Shown in pieces: positions 1 through 6,328 of a stretch of DNA of 6,759 bases. Origin of the DNA: Candidatus Hydrogenedentota bacterium (GTDB lineage: Bacteria > Hydrogenedentota > Hydrogenedentia > Hydrogenedentales > SLHB01); assembly GCA_007118235.1 (NCBI GenBank), contig SKRY01000259.1, forward strand, positions 1-6,759, read 5' to 3'. Made by a program: the position numbers and the translations under genes. Below the pieces are notes generated by a model, which did not search any database, was not told where the DNA came from, and was given only the letters and a program-made list of their open reading frames with translations. Numbering within the stretch: the first letter of the stretch is position 1; every line of letters starts with the position of its first letter.

Positions 1-399
1 CAGGAGTTGCTCGACGCGCTCAAGGGCCATTTCCGGCCCGAGTTCATCAACCGGGTCGATGAGATTGTGCCGTTCCGTCCCCTCTTGTTCGAGGACATCC
101 GGAGCATTCTAGCATCGATTCTTGGCGAGTTGGACGGCCGCCTCAAAGGCAAGGGCATCGGCCTCCATGTCTACCAAGGGGCATACGAACACCTCGCGCA
201 CAAGGGGTACAACCCCGCGTATGGCGCCCGGGAGCTGCGGCGGACCGTCGAACGGCTGGTCATCAACCCCATCAGCGCGATGGTGGTGGAGGACCAGTTC
301 CGGCGCGGCAGCATGGTGGAGGTGCTGATGGTGGATGACCAACTCACCTTCCGGGAGGGGCGCTCCCGGGAAACGGGACGAAAGGCGGATCCCTCATGA
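1..399 (+). CDS. Clp/Hsp100 AAA+ ATPase (ClpB/ClpC type), C-terminal part only
   Basis: This is the last 132 residues of a protein whose start lies left of the window. Near the beginning is the HFRPEFINRVDEIVPF stretch, which in ClpA/B/C holds the arginine-finger region of the second AAA+ domain (INR, Arg at about 18 of the visible part). Further on, GYNPAYGARELRR (about 69-81) carries the GAR sensor-2 motif of the C-terminal small domain. Members are hexameric cytoplasmic unfoldases that thread proteins through a central pore, either for disaggregation (ClpB with DnaK) or for degradation (ClpA/ClpC with ClpP). The domains that would separate ClpB from ClpC (middle domain, ClpP-binding loop) are outside the window, so no symbol is given. 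After the usual family end there is a short polar tail of about 18 residues. The stop codon overlaps the next gene's ATG as ATGA, which suggests an operon with translational coupling. The family call is firm; the subtype is not. Confidence 0.93.
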   Translation, partial: QELLDALKGHFRPEFINRVDEIVPFRPLLFEDIRSILASILGELDGRLKGKGIGLHVYQGAYEHLAHKGYNPAYGARELRRTVERLVINPISAMVVEDQFRRGSMVEVLMVDDQLTFREGRSRETGRKADPS

Positions 400-995
400 A
401 CACGTCTTACCAAACCGACACACTCGTTGTCTTGAACGGTCCCGAGGATGGCGCCGAATTCCCGATTGGGCGCACGCCGGTCCATGTGGGGAGCGATCCC
501 TCGTGCCAGGTCTATCTCCGGCTCGACACATCGATTCAACCCCGGCATGTCTTGATTACCGTGGTGTCGGAAGGCTATCGCGTCCGCAGTTTGGACATGC
601 CCACGGCGACCGTGGACGGCAAATCGGCGGGTCCCATACGCTCTCGTATTCTTCGTCCCGGCGGACAGCTGCAGATCGGCCGCACGTTGCTCACGGTGCG
701 ATGTGCGCCCGATGGGCTGGCCAATCGGAGCCGGGGGCTTCCCCATGAGAGCGATCTCGGCTGGGCGGTGCGGCGCGCTTTTCTCGGCTTGGGACAACGG
801 GCCGCGCGCTTGGGATGGTGGGTATGGGAACGGCTCAAGATGCTGACCACAAGCGGGAAAGCGATTTTTCTATTGCTCGTGGCCCTCTACCTGTTATGGG
901 ACCCTTTCCGGAGCTGGGTGAACAGCGCCGGCCGGCACATCTACCACCAGATCGTGTTGCCGATCGTCGAGCAGATCCAGGGTCTCCTCTGGTAA
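396..995 (+). CDS. FHA-domain protein with one C-terminal membrane anchor
   Basis: A 199-residue protein. Residues about 8-102 resemble a forkhead-associated (FHA) beta-sandwich: GSDPSCQVYL (32-41), then the PRHVLI strand with His51, then TVDGK (72-76), then a closing LQIGRTLLTVR strand (92-102). FHA domains normally bind phosphothreonine peptides in Ser/Thr-kinase signalling or scaffolding. Here the usual Arg of the GR motif is Ser33, the Ser three residues before the conserved His is Gln48, and the Asn of the NG motif is Asp74, so canonical phosphopeptide binding is doubtful. A basic, tryptophan-rich linker (WWVWERLK, 141-148) leads to one hydrophobic helix at about 156-168, then a roughly 30-residue tail. 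This predicts a cytoplasmic FHA domain held at the inner membrane. The ATG overlaps the Clp gene stop (ATGA), with a weak AAAGG ten bases upstream. The role is unknown; coupling to the Clp ATPase suggests a membrane-located adaptor or regulator, which is inference. Confidence 0.85.
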   Translation: MNTSYQTDTLVVLNGPEDGAEFPIGRTPVHVGSDPSCQVYLRLDTSIQPRHVLITVVSEGYRVRSLDMPTATVDGKSAGPIRSRILRPGGQLQIGRTLLTVRCAPDGLANRSRGLPHESDLGWAVRRAFLGLGQRAARLGWWVWERLKMLTTSGKAIFLLLVALYLLWDPFRSWVNSAGRHIYHQIVLPIVEQIQGLLW

Positions 996-1004
996 GCGAC
1001 AATG

Positions 1005-1041
1005 ACCGCTGGCGGCCCTCTCACAAAGGCCGCCAGCCGGT
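1005..1041. terminator. GC-rich hairpin between convergent genes, possible two-way terminator
   Basis: A perfect 10-bp stem (GCTGGCGGCC at 1008-1017 with GGCCGCCAGC at 1028-1037) is extended by three more pairs (1005-1007 with 1039-1041) around a single bulged base at 1038. The loop is 10 nt. It lies in the 73-base gap between the FHA gene stop and the convergent PilC gene stop, where a shared terminator is expected. Neither strand has a U-tract after the stem, so it is not a textbook intrinsic terminator. It may act with Rho or simply protect the 3' ends. Confidence 0.6.
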
Positions 1042-1068
1042 CCCCTCGGGCACTCACCCCATGATGTG

Positions 1069-2283
1069 TTAGATCAAGGACGAAAGCTGGAGAATGGGCA
1101 TGAAAAGCGCCACCACAATGCTGCCCACCACGATGCCCATGAGCATGATGAGAATGGGTTCGATCATGCTGGTCAATCCGTCCACCGCCGCTTTCACCTC
1201 GGAATCATAGAACTCCGAGATCTTGCTCAACATGGTCTCCAGCGCGCCCGTCTTCTCGCCAACGCCGATCATGCGCGTGACCATTGAGGGGAACTCCTCG
1301 CTTCGCGCCAGCGGCGCCGCCAGGGTCTCGCCATTGCGCACGCCTTCCCCCGCGGCGCGCACCGCCCGGGCGAACACTTCGTTGCCCGAGGTGCGTTCGG
1401 CGATCTCCAAGGCTCCCAGTATGGGCACGCCGCTGCGGGTCAAGGTGCTCAGCGTGCGGGCGAAGCGGCTAATCGCCACTTTGCGTAACAATTTGCCGAA
1501 AATGGGCAGCCGGAGCTTCGCCACGTCCACGTTATACCGGCCCACGGGCGTCTCGGCGTAGATTCGGAACGCGAGGATACAAGCGGCGGCAATCCCCACG
1601 GCGAGGAAGGCCTGCCAACTGCGCAAGACATTACTCACGGTGATCAGCAGTTGCGTGGGGACGGGCAGGTCCTGTCCGAAGCTGGCGAAAATCTGTTCGA
1701 ACTGGGGCACCACCCAGATGATCAATCCCACCGCGATAAGCACAATCATTCCAAAGGCCACCACGGGGTAGGTCATCGCCGAACGGATGCGGCGGCGCAG
1801 TTCCGCCATGGCTTCCATGTATTCCGCGAGCTGCACAAGAACGCCATCGAGATCGCCGGAAGCCTCGCCCGCGCGCACCATGCTGACATACAGATCGGGA
1901 AAGACGCGGGGATACCGCTTTAGCGCCTCGGAGAAAGTCTCGCCCGCCTCCACGGCCTGACCGATCTCGCGAATCACCTTGGCGAATTTCACGTCCTCGG
2001 TTTGCTCGGCCAGAATATCCAGTCCTTGAAGGAGAGGGAGACCCGCATTGACAATGGTGGAGAGCTGCCGGGTGAATATCATCACCTCCGAACTCTTCAC
2101 TTTGACTGGACGCTGTTTGCCTATGAGCGTACCCAGAAAACCCGCGGGGCGCTCCTCGATTCGCTCAAGGGTCAAGCCCTGTTTCTGCAGGGTTTGCGTC
2201 AGCGTTTGGCGATTATCGGCGGAGGCCGTGCCGCGCTGACGCTTTCCCGACCGGGTTCGTGCGACATAGCTGAAAGTTGGCAT
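1069..2283 (-). CDS. Type IV pilus / type II secretion platform protein, PilC/GspF family
   Basis: A 404-residue polytopic inner-membrane protein, the usual length for PilC/GspF. The N-terminus MPTFSYVARTRSGK is typical of the family. Two GspF domains follow: about 68-191 (opening EVMIFTRQLSTIVNAGLPLLQGL) and about 271-393 (ISRFARTLSTLTRSGVPILGAL). Each contains the GE-x-SG or GEKTG turn. RIRSAMTYP (165-173) through VVP (191-193) fits the family signature. Membrane segments lie at about 171-192, 223-240 and 373-397. In these machines the protein couples the cytoplasmic assembly or retraction ATPase to pilin extraction from the membrane. The ATG at 2283 was chosen over an in-frame start 36 codons upstream because AGGGAG (2292-2297) sits eight bases before it and because the protein then starts where homologues do. 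No pilB, pilT, gspE or pilin gene is adjacent in the window, so pilus versus secretion use cannot be decided. Confidence 0.93.
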   Translation of the reverse strand: MPTFSYVARTRSGKRQRGTASADNRQTLTQTLQKQGLTLERIEERPAGFLGTLIGKQRPVKVKSSEVMIFTRQLSTIVNAGLPLLQGLDILAEQTEDVKFAKVIREIGQAVEAGETFSEALKRYPRVFPDLYVSMVRAGEASGDLDGVLVQLAEYMEAMAELRRRIRSAMTYPVVAFGMIVLIAVGLIIWVVPQFEQIFASFGQDLPVPTQLLITVSNVLRSWQAFLAVGIAAACILAFRIYAETPVGRYNVDVAKLRLPIFGKLLRKVAISRFARTLSTLTRSGVPILGALEIAERTSGNEVFARAVRAAGEGVRNGETLAAPLARSEEFPSMVTRMIGVGEKTGALETMLSKISEFYDSEVKAAVDGLTSMIEPILIMLMGIVVGSIVVALFMPILQLSSLI

Positions 2284-2583
2284 GGCAATATCTCCCTCTC
2301 TACCCCGGATGGATGAGACCCTGGGGTTGCTTCCCTGAAACGGAACGTGAATCAGCAGCGAAAACCATTGGCGGCAGTCACACTTTACCAATCAACCGCC
2401 TATGAACAGGCAGCAACTCGCGTGCCAGCTTGAAGGACAGGAAGAGCGGCGGGGAGAAGACGCTGAATTACCTCGAATTCACAAACAAAAGGGAGGGTCC
2501 AAGAGGGCGGGAAAGGCGGACCGTCAGGAAGGAAACCCACCCCGCACGGCCGCCAAATCGACGAAGAACCGTCACACTGGCGC
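2284..2583. other. 300-bp non-coding gap upstream of the PilC/GspF gene
   Basis: No convincing gene is seen. Open frames here are short, arginine/proline-rich and lack a recognisable family or a good ribosome binding site. On the minus strand it should hold the 3' end of the four-helix membrane protein transcript and the 5' leader of the PilC gene. A weak 5-bp inverted repeat (2496-2500 with 2518-2522, 17-nt loop) precedes a T-rich run on the minus strand and could be a poor terminator. A second 5-bp repeat (2302-2306 with 2323-2327) lies in the PilC leader just before its ribosome binding site. I could not identify a credible -35/-10 pair. Confidence 0.5.
2292..2297 (-). promoter_or_regulatory. 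Ribosome binding site fixing the PilC/GspF start
   Basis: AGGGAG on the minus strand, eight bases before the ATG at 2283. It supports the 404-residue start over the longer in-frame reading. Confidence 0.75.
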
Positions 2584-3195
2584 TCATCCCCCGTCGGGAT
2601 CTGGACGGTGTTCCAATGGCCCGGCCGCCACGACAGAGGGGTCGCCCGCGCTTTCATCCACTCCGGGGCGCTCCTCACCGGCGTCACCGGCGGTCTCTTC
2701 GCGGGCGGGCCAGGAGGCGCTAGGGAACACGCACCACATGTGGACGCACACGCGGCGGTTTCCAAGCCCGTAATACCGAAGCGGGATGCTGAGCAAATAT
2801 AACCAGCACAGCATCTTCGCGGATATCAGCATGGCGACCATGAGCAGCAAATCGGGATGCAGAACGTCGCCGGCATAAAAGACGAGTCCCACGGGAACGG
2901 GAAGAAAGGCGAGCAACCCCGCGAGACCGGTCTGAACGGCTTTTGCGCAGGCTTCGTGCACGGAGCCGCCGGCTTCCAAGCACCGCTGATGGACGAAATA
3001 GGCGATAAATACGGAAAACGTGACAGTGATGGCGTAGGGACTGTTGACGATGGCGTCTTGCGTCAGAACATATCCCGCTTCACGCAGCGCGTAAAACACG
3101 TATTCCGGCAAGAGCCCAATTAGCATGAATACGAACCACAGCAGCAGCGTCGGGAACGTCCACGGATCCCAGCGTGATTGGGACTGGTCGCTCAC
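2584..3195 (-). CDS. Small membrane protein with four predicted helices, unknown function
   Basis: A 203-residue protein that I do not recognise. Hydrophobic segments suggest four membrane helices at about 13-35, 51-70, 87-108 and 115-139. After them comes a short segment rich in Cys, His and Trp (NRRVCVHMWCVF, 146-157), then a hydrophilic, acidic, proline- and glycine-rich tail of about 40 residues (164-203) that is probably disordered. The region between helices 2 and 3 holds CLEAGGSVHEACAKAV (72-87). The GTG at 3195 is chosen because a near-perfect AAGGAGGT (3201-3208) stands five bases upstream; a longer TTG reading from 3216 would put the ribosome binding site inside the gene. It follows the AI-2E family gene by 274 bases on the same strand. 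Paired direct repeats lie just upstream and may control it. No catalytic motif is visible. Confidence 0.75.
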   Translation of the reverse strand: MSDQSQSRWDPWTFPTLLLWFVFMLIGLLPEYVFYALREAGYVLTQDAIVNSPYAITVTFSVFIAYFVHQRCLEAGGSVHEACAKAVQTGLAGLLAFLPVPVGLVFYAGDVLHPDLLLMVAMLISAKMLCWLYLLSIPLRYYGLGNRRVCVHMWCVFPSASWPAREETAGDAGEERPGVDESAGDPSVVAAGPLEHRPDPDGG

Positions 3196-3200
3196 GTTAT

Positions 3201-3208
3201 ACCTCCTT
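3201..3208 (-). promoter_or_regulatory. Strong ribosome binding site selecting a GTG start
   Basis: AAGGAGGT on the minus strand, five bases before GTG at 3195. This is the strongest Shine-Dalgarno match in the window and decides the start of the four-helix membrane protein. Confidence 0.85.
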
Positions 3209-3227
3209 GGTCTCAAATGCGTTTGTA

Positions 3228-3259
3228 GGGAAGTTTACCACACATATGGGAAGTCTACC
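3228..3259 (-). repeat. Pair of 12-bp direct repeats, possible operator
   Basis: Read on the + strand, GGGAAGTTTACC (3228-3239) and GGGAAGTCTACC (3248-3259) differ at one base and are separated by 8 bp, a 20-bp period, or about two helical turns. They stand 33 bp upstream of the GTG start of the four-helix membrane protein. A shorter related AAGTTT at 3281-3286 lies 30 bp from the matching position of the second copy. On the minus strand the first copy contains TGG-TAAACT, which resembles an extended -10 element. Spacing and position fit a tandem binding site for a response regulator or other activator or repressor, but the protein is unknown. Confidence 0.55.
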
Positions 3260-3469
3260 CCTAGGATCACACGGGCCGTCAAGTTTGGGGGAATCGTCTA
3301 AACGCCGGAATGAGGCGGTGTGCCGGCTATTCACATCGCCCGGCCCTCACGGGTCACCCGCTCAAAGAGAGAATTGCGCGCCATGCCCTAGACCAGAAAC
3401 GGAATTCTTCGACATATTCCTTATTCGAAGGGGGATCAAGGGGGCTGCCGCTCCCTTGGCGGCTGGGCT

Positions 3470-4552
3470 CTACTCCTCGGCTGATTCCGAATGCGCCTGC
3501 TGGTGATGCTGGCGGGGCCACGATTCGATGACCGCTTGAACCAAGGTGGCGAGGGGAATGGCGAAAAAGACGCCCCACATCCCCCAATACCCCCCAAAGA
3601 CAAAGATGGCGGCGATTACGGCGATGGGGTGCATATTGACCACTTCGCTGAACAGCAACGTCGCCAACAGGTTTCCGTCGACAAACTGGATGAGCCCATA
3701 CGCGATAAGCACATAAACGAATTCGCTTCCCCATCCCCATTGGAAATACGCCACGAGGGCGACCGGGATGGTGAGAACGGCGGCGCCGATGTACGGCACG
3801 ATCACCGAAAGTCCCACGCCAAAGGACAAAAGCATGGCGTAGTTCATCCCAAACATCGTGAACACAACAAATGTCACGGACCACACGATGATGATCTCTG
3901 CGCATTTGCCGCGCACATAGCGGCCGATCTTGACGTTGACCTGTTCCCACACCTCCGTGGCGAGCCCCCGTTCCTTAGGCAAGAAGCGTAGGAACCAGTT
4001 CAGAATGATGTCCTTGTCCTTCAGCAGGAAGAACACGGAAAGCGGCACGATGATGGTGTACACCAAGAGACTGACGAGGTGAAACATGTACGCGATCGAG
4101 GTCGTCATCACGCGTTGCCCGAAGGGCGTCACCTGGGCGCGTATGGCGCTCATAATCTCCCGGACAAACTCCTCGGACACGATCTGCGGGTACCGTTCGG
4201 GAAGCTCGAGAAGCATCTGCTGCCCTTGAGAGATCATGCCGGGCAGTTCCCGGACAAGCTGAATCACCTGCCGGGTAAGCATGGGGATAAGCCCGAGCAG
4301 AACCAGCACCAGCACCGTCAAGAAGGCAAAGAACACGATGACCACGGCCGGCAGACGGGGCGCGCCCAATCGCTGCAAGCAGGCCACAACCCCCTCCAAC
4401 AAATACGCAATCACAAGGCTGACGAGGAGAGGAGCCAGGACCCGGCCGAAGAAGTACACCGCAAGAAAACCGAACAGCAGCAAGAGCGCAAGAATAACGA
4501 CCTGCGGATTCGTTAGATGGCGGTGATACCATGCTCGGACAATTTCAACCAT
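3470..4552 (-). CDS. AI-2E family transporter (PF01594-type membrane protein)
   Basis: A 360-residue polytopic membrane protein of the usual length for the AI-2E/YdiK/PerM family. N-terminal helices lie at about 17-36, 38-57 and 69-90, then a soluble or amphipathic stretch (about 92-150), then a helix-rich C-terminal half. Family landmarks visible are PLSVFFLLKDKD (170-181), IVPYIGA (251-257), VDGN (291-294), NMHPI (306-310) and GGYWGMWGVFFAIPLAT (320-336). Some members export autoinducer-2 or act as Na+(Li+)/H+ antiporters; most are uncharacterised, so the substrate here is unknown. The ATG at 4552 is preferred because AGAGGA (4561-4566) lies eight bases upstream. An ATG eight codons earlier (4576) has no ribosome binding site. 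Neighbouring genes are too distant to imply a shared pathway. The family assignment is firm; the function is not. Confidence 0.92.
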   Translation of the reverse strand: MVEIVRAWYHRHLTNPQVVILALLLLFGFLAVYFFGRVLAPLLVSLVIAYLLEGVVACLQRLGAPRLPAVVIVFFAFLTVLVLVLLGLIPMLTRQVIQLVRELPGMISQGQQMLLELPERYPQIVSEEFVREIMSAIRAQVTPFGQRVMTTSIAYMFHLVSLLVYTIIVPLSVFFLLKDKDIILNWFLRFLPKERGLATEVWEQVNVKIGRYVRGKCAEIIIVWSVTFVVFTMFGMNYAMLLSFGVGLSVIVPYIGAAVLTIPVALVAYFQWGWGSEFVYVLIAYGLIQFVDGNLLATLLFSEVVNMHPIAVIAAIFVFGGYWGMWGVFFAIPLATLVQAVIESWPRQHHQQAHSESAEE

Positions 4553-4560
4553 TCCACCCG

Positions 4561-4566
4561 TCCTCT
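4561..4566 (-). promoter_or_regulatory. Ribosome binding site for the AI-2E family gene
   Basis: AGAGGA on the minus strand, eight bases before ATG at 4552. It overlaps the TAA stop of a seven-codon upstream reading frame (4566-4589). Confidence 0.6.
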
Positions 4567-4739
4567 TATCCCGCATCGCGTTTCATCATTATGCAAGTTT
4601 CCTTCCCCCCGGCTACGCCCTCCCGCGCCGCTATACCTTTCTACGGGGACCTCCAAGTGGAACTCAGATCGGGCGCGGCGTCGGGACGAGTGCTTTCGAG
4701 ACGTGAGGGGTCATGCTAGCACGCCTTGACCGGCGAATC

Positions 4740-4773
4740 AAAAAACTTAGTTTGCCGGAGAGGCAACACCGGC
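4740..4773 (-). terminator. Weak terminator-like hairpin after the acyltransferase gene
   Basis: Immediately downstream of the acyltransferase stop, GCCGG and CCGGC (4754-4758 and 4769-4773) can pair with a 10-nt loop. An alternative TTGCC/GGCAA hairpin (4752-4756 and 4762-4766) overlaps it. On the minus strand a run of six T (4745-4740) follows. On the + strand five T (4776-4780) follow the GCCGG/CCGGC stem. The stems are only 5 bp, so this is a plausible but weak end to the two-gene sugar operon. Confidence 0.4.
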
Positions 4774-4779
4774 CGTTTT

Positions 4780-5265
4780 TCAAGAGATCCCGGAGACTTT
4801 CCTCAAGCAGCGGGCGGGGTTGCCCACCCAGACTTCCCCCGCCGGGACATCCTTGGTGACCACGCTCCCGGCCCCAATCATGGCGCCGTCGCCAATGGTC
4901 ACGCCGCACAGTATCGTGGCGCTGCTGCCTATGGAGACGCTTTTGCCAACGCGCGTGGGGACCACCTCCCAATCGGCATCGGTTTGCATCACGCCATCGG
5001 GGTTGACGGCGGCGGGATACTTGTCGTTGATGAACGTCACATTGTGCGCGACCATGCAGCCGTCGCCAATATCGACCCCTTCGCAGATGAAGGTGTGGCT
5101 CGATATCTTGCAGTCCGCGCCGATGGTTGCCCCCTTCTGAATCTCGACGAAGGAGCCCACCTTGGTCCGGTCGCCGATGCGGCACCCGTAAGCGTTGATG
5201 AAACAGCTCAGCTTCACGTCCGCGCCCAGTTCGACGTCCGGCGCGATGCGGTTGTAATCCTCCAC
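4780..5265 (-). CDS. Left-handed beta-helix acyltransferase (nucleotide-sugar N-acetyltransferase type)
   Basis: A 161-residue hexapeptide-repeat protein. Isoleucine/valine-rich hexads fill about 11-80 (for example CRIGDRTKVGSFVEI and ATIGADCKISSHTFICEGVDIGDG) and resume at 104-136 (VGKSVSIGSSATILCGVTIGDGAMIGAGSVVTKDV). An external loop with FINDKYP (78-84) interrupts them. The end, WVGNPARCLRK, is typical. Trimeric enzymes of this class use acetyl-CoA or another acyl-CoA; this pattern is shared with WbpD/WlbB and QdtC-like enzymes that acylate the amino group of amino-sugar nucleotides. His57 and His74 are conserved-looking candidates for catalysis. The start is GTG at 5265, nine bases after AAAGGAA (5275-5281). 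It follows the oxidoreductase by 38 bases on the same strand, so the two probably form one operon for a surface-glycan sugar. The exact substrate cannot be told from sequence. Confidence 0.9.
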   Translation of the reverse strand: MEDYNRIAPDVELGADVKLSCFINAYGCRIGDRTKVGSFVEIQKGATIGADCKISSHTFICEGVDIGDGCMVAHNVTFINDKYPAAVNPDGVMQTDADWEVVPTRVGKSVSIGSSATILCGVTIGDGAMIGAGSVVTKDVPAGEVWVGNPARCLRKVSGIS

Positions 5266-5303
5266 GAAACGCGGTTCCTTTCGGTGGTTGTGTGGGCTTG
5301 CGG

Positions 5304-6308
5304 CTAGAGCGTGATTTCCTTTCCGCCATGCTTGAGCGAATGATCCGTGGCCTCCAGCAGCGACACAATGCGCAGCCCGGCCTGGCCATCATTAAAGGGC
5401 TGTTTCCCCTCGTCCAAGCACCGCATGAAATAATCCACCTCGGCGCTCAAGGCCTCCGTGTTCGGCACGATGGGCGCCCGCATTTCGCCAATACGCGGCG
5501 TGGCCAACACACGGTACATACCTTCCTGCGTGGCCACCTCCATGCCCTTGTCGTAAATCTTGACCCGTTCGTCCATGTTGAGGTCGTCCCACACCAGCAT
5601 CCTTTTCGAGCCGCCGATGATGGTGCGCCGGATCTTGACGGGGGAGAGCCAATTCAGATGGAAATGGGCCATGAGGTTGTTGTCGTAGAACACGCTGACG
5701 TAGGCCACGTCCTCGAGTCCCGTGCCGAAATGGTCGCAGCCATGGGCGGAGACGCCCCGCGCGTTCGGCCCGATAAGATGGTCCATGATGGAGAAATCGT
5801 GTGGCGCCAGATCCCAAATGACGTTGATGTCATGCTGGAATATGCCCAAATTGATCCGCACCGAATCAAAGTAATAGGGGTCTCCCAGCTCATCGTTGTC
5901 GATAACCTCCCGCATCGTTTCCACCGCGCCGGTGAAGAGGAACGTGTGATCCACCATGATGGTCAGCCCCCGCTCCGCGGCGATATCGACCAACTCCTTG
6001 GCCTGGTCCAGATTCGAGGTCATCGGTTTCTCGACCCACACGTGCTTACCGTTGAGCAACGCGGCCTTGGCGAACTCGTGGTGGGTAAAGACCGGCGTGG
6101 CGATGACCACGAGATCGATGTCCGTGGCCTGGGTGATTTCGGCGGCGTCCGCAACGACTTCCACCGCGGGGAAGGTCTGGGCCGCCAGTTTGCGCCGTTT
6201 CTCGTTCATGTCGGTCACACGGGCCAAGACACATTCCTCGTGCGCATTCAGGTTGCGGGCGAGGTTGGGGCCCCAGTATCCGTAACCGATCAATCCTGCT
6301 CGTATCAT
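5304..6308 (-). CDS. Gfo/Idh/MocA-family NAD(P)-dependent sugar oxidoreductase
   Basis: A 334-residue protein of normal family length. The N-terminal Rossmann fold opens with GLIGYGYWGPN, dinucleotide motif G8-Y-G10-Y-W-G13. ATPVFTHHEFAKAAL (70-84) and WVEKPM (91-96) follow; Lys94 of EKP is the conserved active-site lysine. WDLAPHD (165-171) supplies the expected downstream His (His170). The C-terminal alpha/beta domain runs to the end. Members oxidise or reduce a sugar hydroxyl or keto group with NAD(P). The GYGYWGPNLARN opening is common in polysaccharide-locus members related to WbpB/WlbA, which oxidise C3 of UDP-GlcNAc-uronate before transamination and N-acetylation; the acyltransferase 38 bases downstream fits that chemistry. 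Starts are ambiguous: ATG at 6308 matches the family start but is 12 bases from AAAAGGAG; GTG at 6317, three codons earlier, is only three bases from it. A precise substrate is inference. Confidence 0.93.
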   Translation of the reverse strand: MIRAGLIGYGYWGPNLARNLNAHEECVLARVTDMNEKRRKLAAQTFPAVEVVADAAEITQATDIDLVVIATPVFTHHEFAKAALLNGKHVWVEKPMTSNLDQAKELVDIAAERGLTIMVDHTFLFTGAVETMREVIDNDELGDPYYFDSVRINLGIFQHDINVIWDLAPHDFSIMDHLIGPNARGVSAHGCDHFGTGLEDVAYVSVFYDNNLMAHFHLNWLSPVKIRRTIIGGSKRMLVWDDLNMDERVKIYDKGMEVATQEGMYRVLATPRIGEMRAPIVPNTEALSAEVDYFMRCLDEGKQPFNDGQAGLRIVSLLEATDHSLKHGGKEITL

Positions 6309-6320
6309 GAGCGCCACACA

Positions 6321-6328
6321 CTCCTTTT
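6321..6328 (-). promoter_or_regulatory. Ribosome binding site of the oxidoreductase, start ambiguous
   Basis: AAAAGGAG on the minus strand. It is 12 bases before ATG 6308 and three bases before the in-frame GTG at 6317. Both spacings are outside the optimum, so the start remains open by three codons. Confidence 0.65.

Larger units (their letters stand above)
3196..3469. other. 274-bp intergenic region with regulatory repeats
   Basis: It lies between the AI-2E family gene stop and the start of the four-helix membrane protein gene. No coding region is supported. It holds the ribosome binding site and direct repeats listed separately. Nearer the AI-2E end there is a short inverted repeat (minus strand CTTCGA/TCGAAG, 12-base loop) within about 3404-3430, with no following U-tract. 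A TTGACG on the minus strand precedes the second repeat by 19 bases to TAGACT, a weak and over-spaced promoter candidate. Confidence 0.45.

Noticed and set aside
171..797. A 208-codon minus-strand reading frame opposite the Clp and FHA genes
   Set aside because: It is antisense to two recognised + strand genes, has Arg/His-rich composition typical of a GC-rich shadow frame, and matches no family.
1..995. Type VI secretion ClpV plus FHA pair
   Set aside because: The visible C-terminus has ClpB/ClpC features (FRPEFINRVDEIVPF, GYNPAYGAR) and no other type VI gene is in the window.
2430..2723. Possible small basic protein on the + strand in the gap before the PilC gene
   Set aside because: It is Arg/Pro-rich with no convincing ribosome binding site, and it runs into the antisense of the four-helix membrane protein gene.
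3491..3991. A + strand reading frame opposite the AI-2E family gene
   Set aside because: It is a hydrophilic His/Asp/Lys-rich shadow of a membrane protein read in reverse; no family features.
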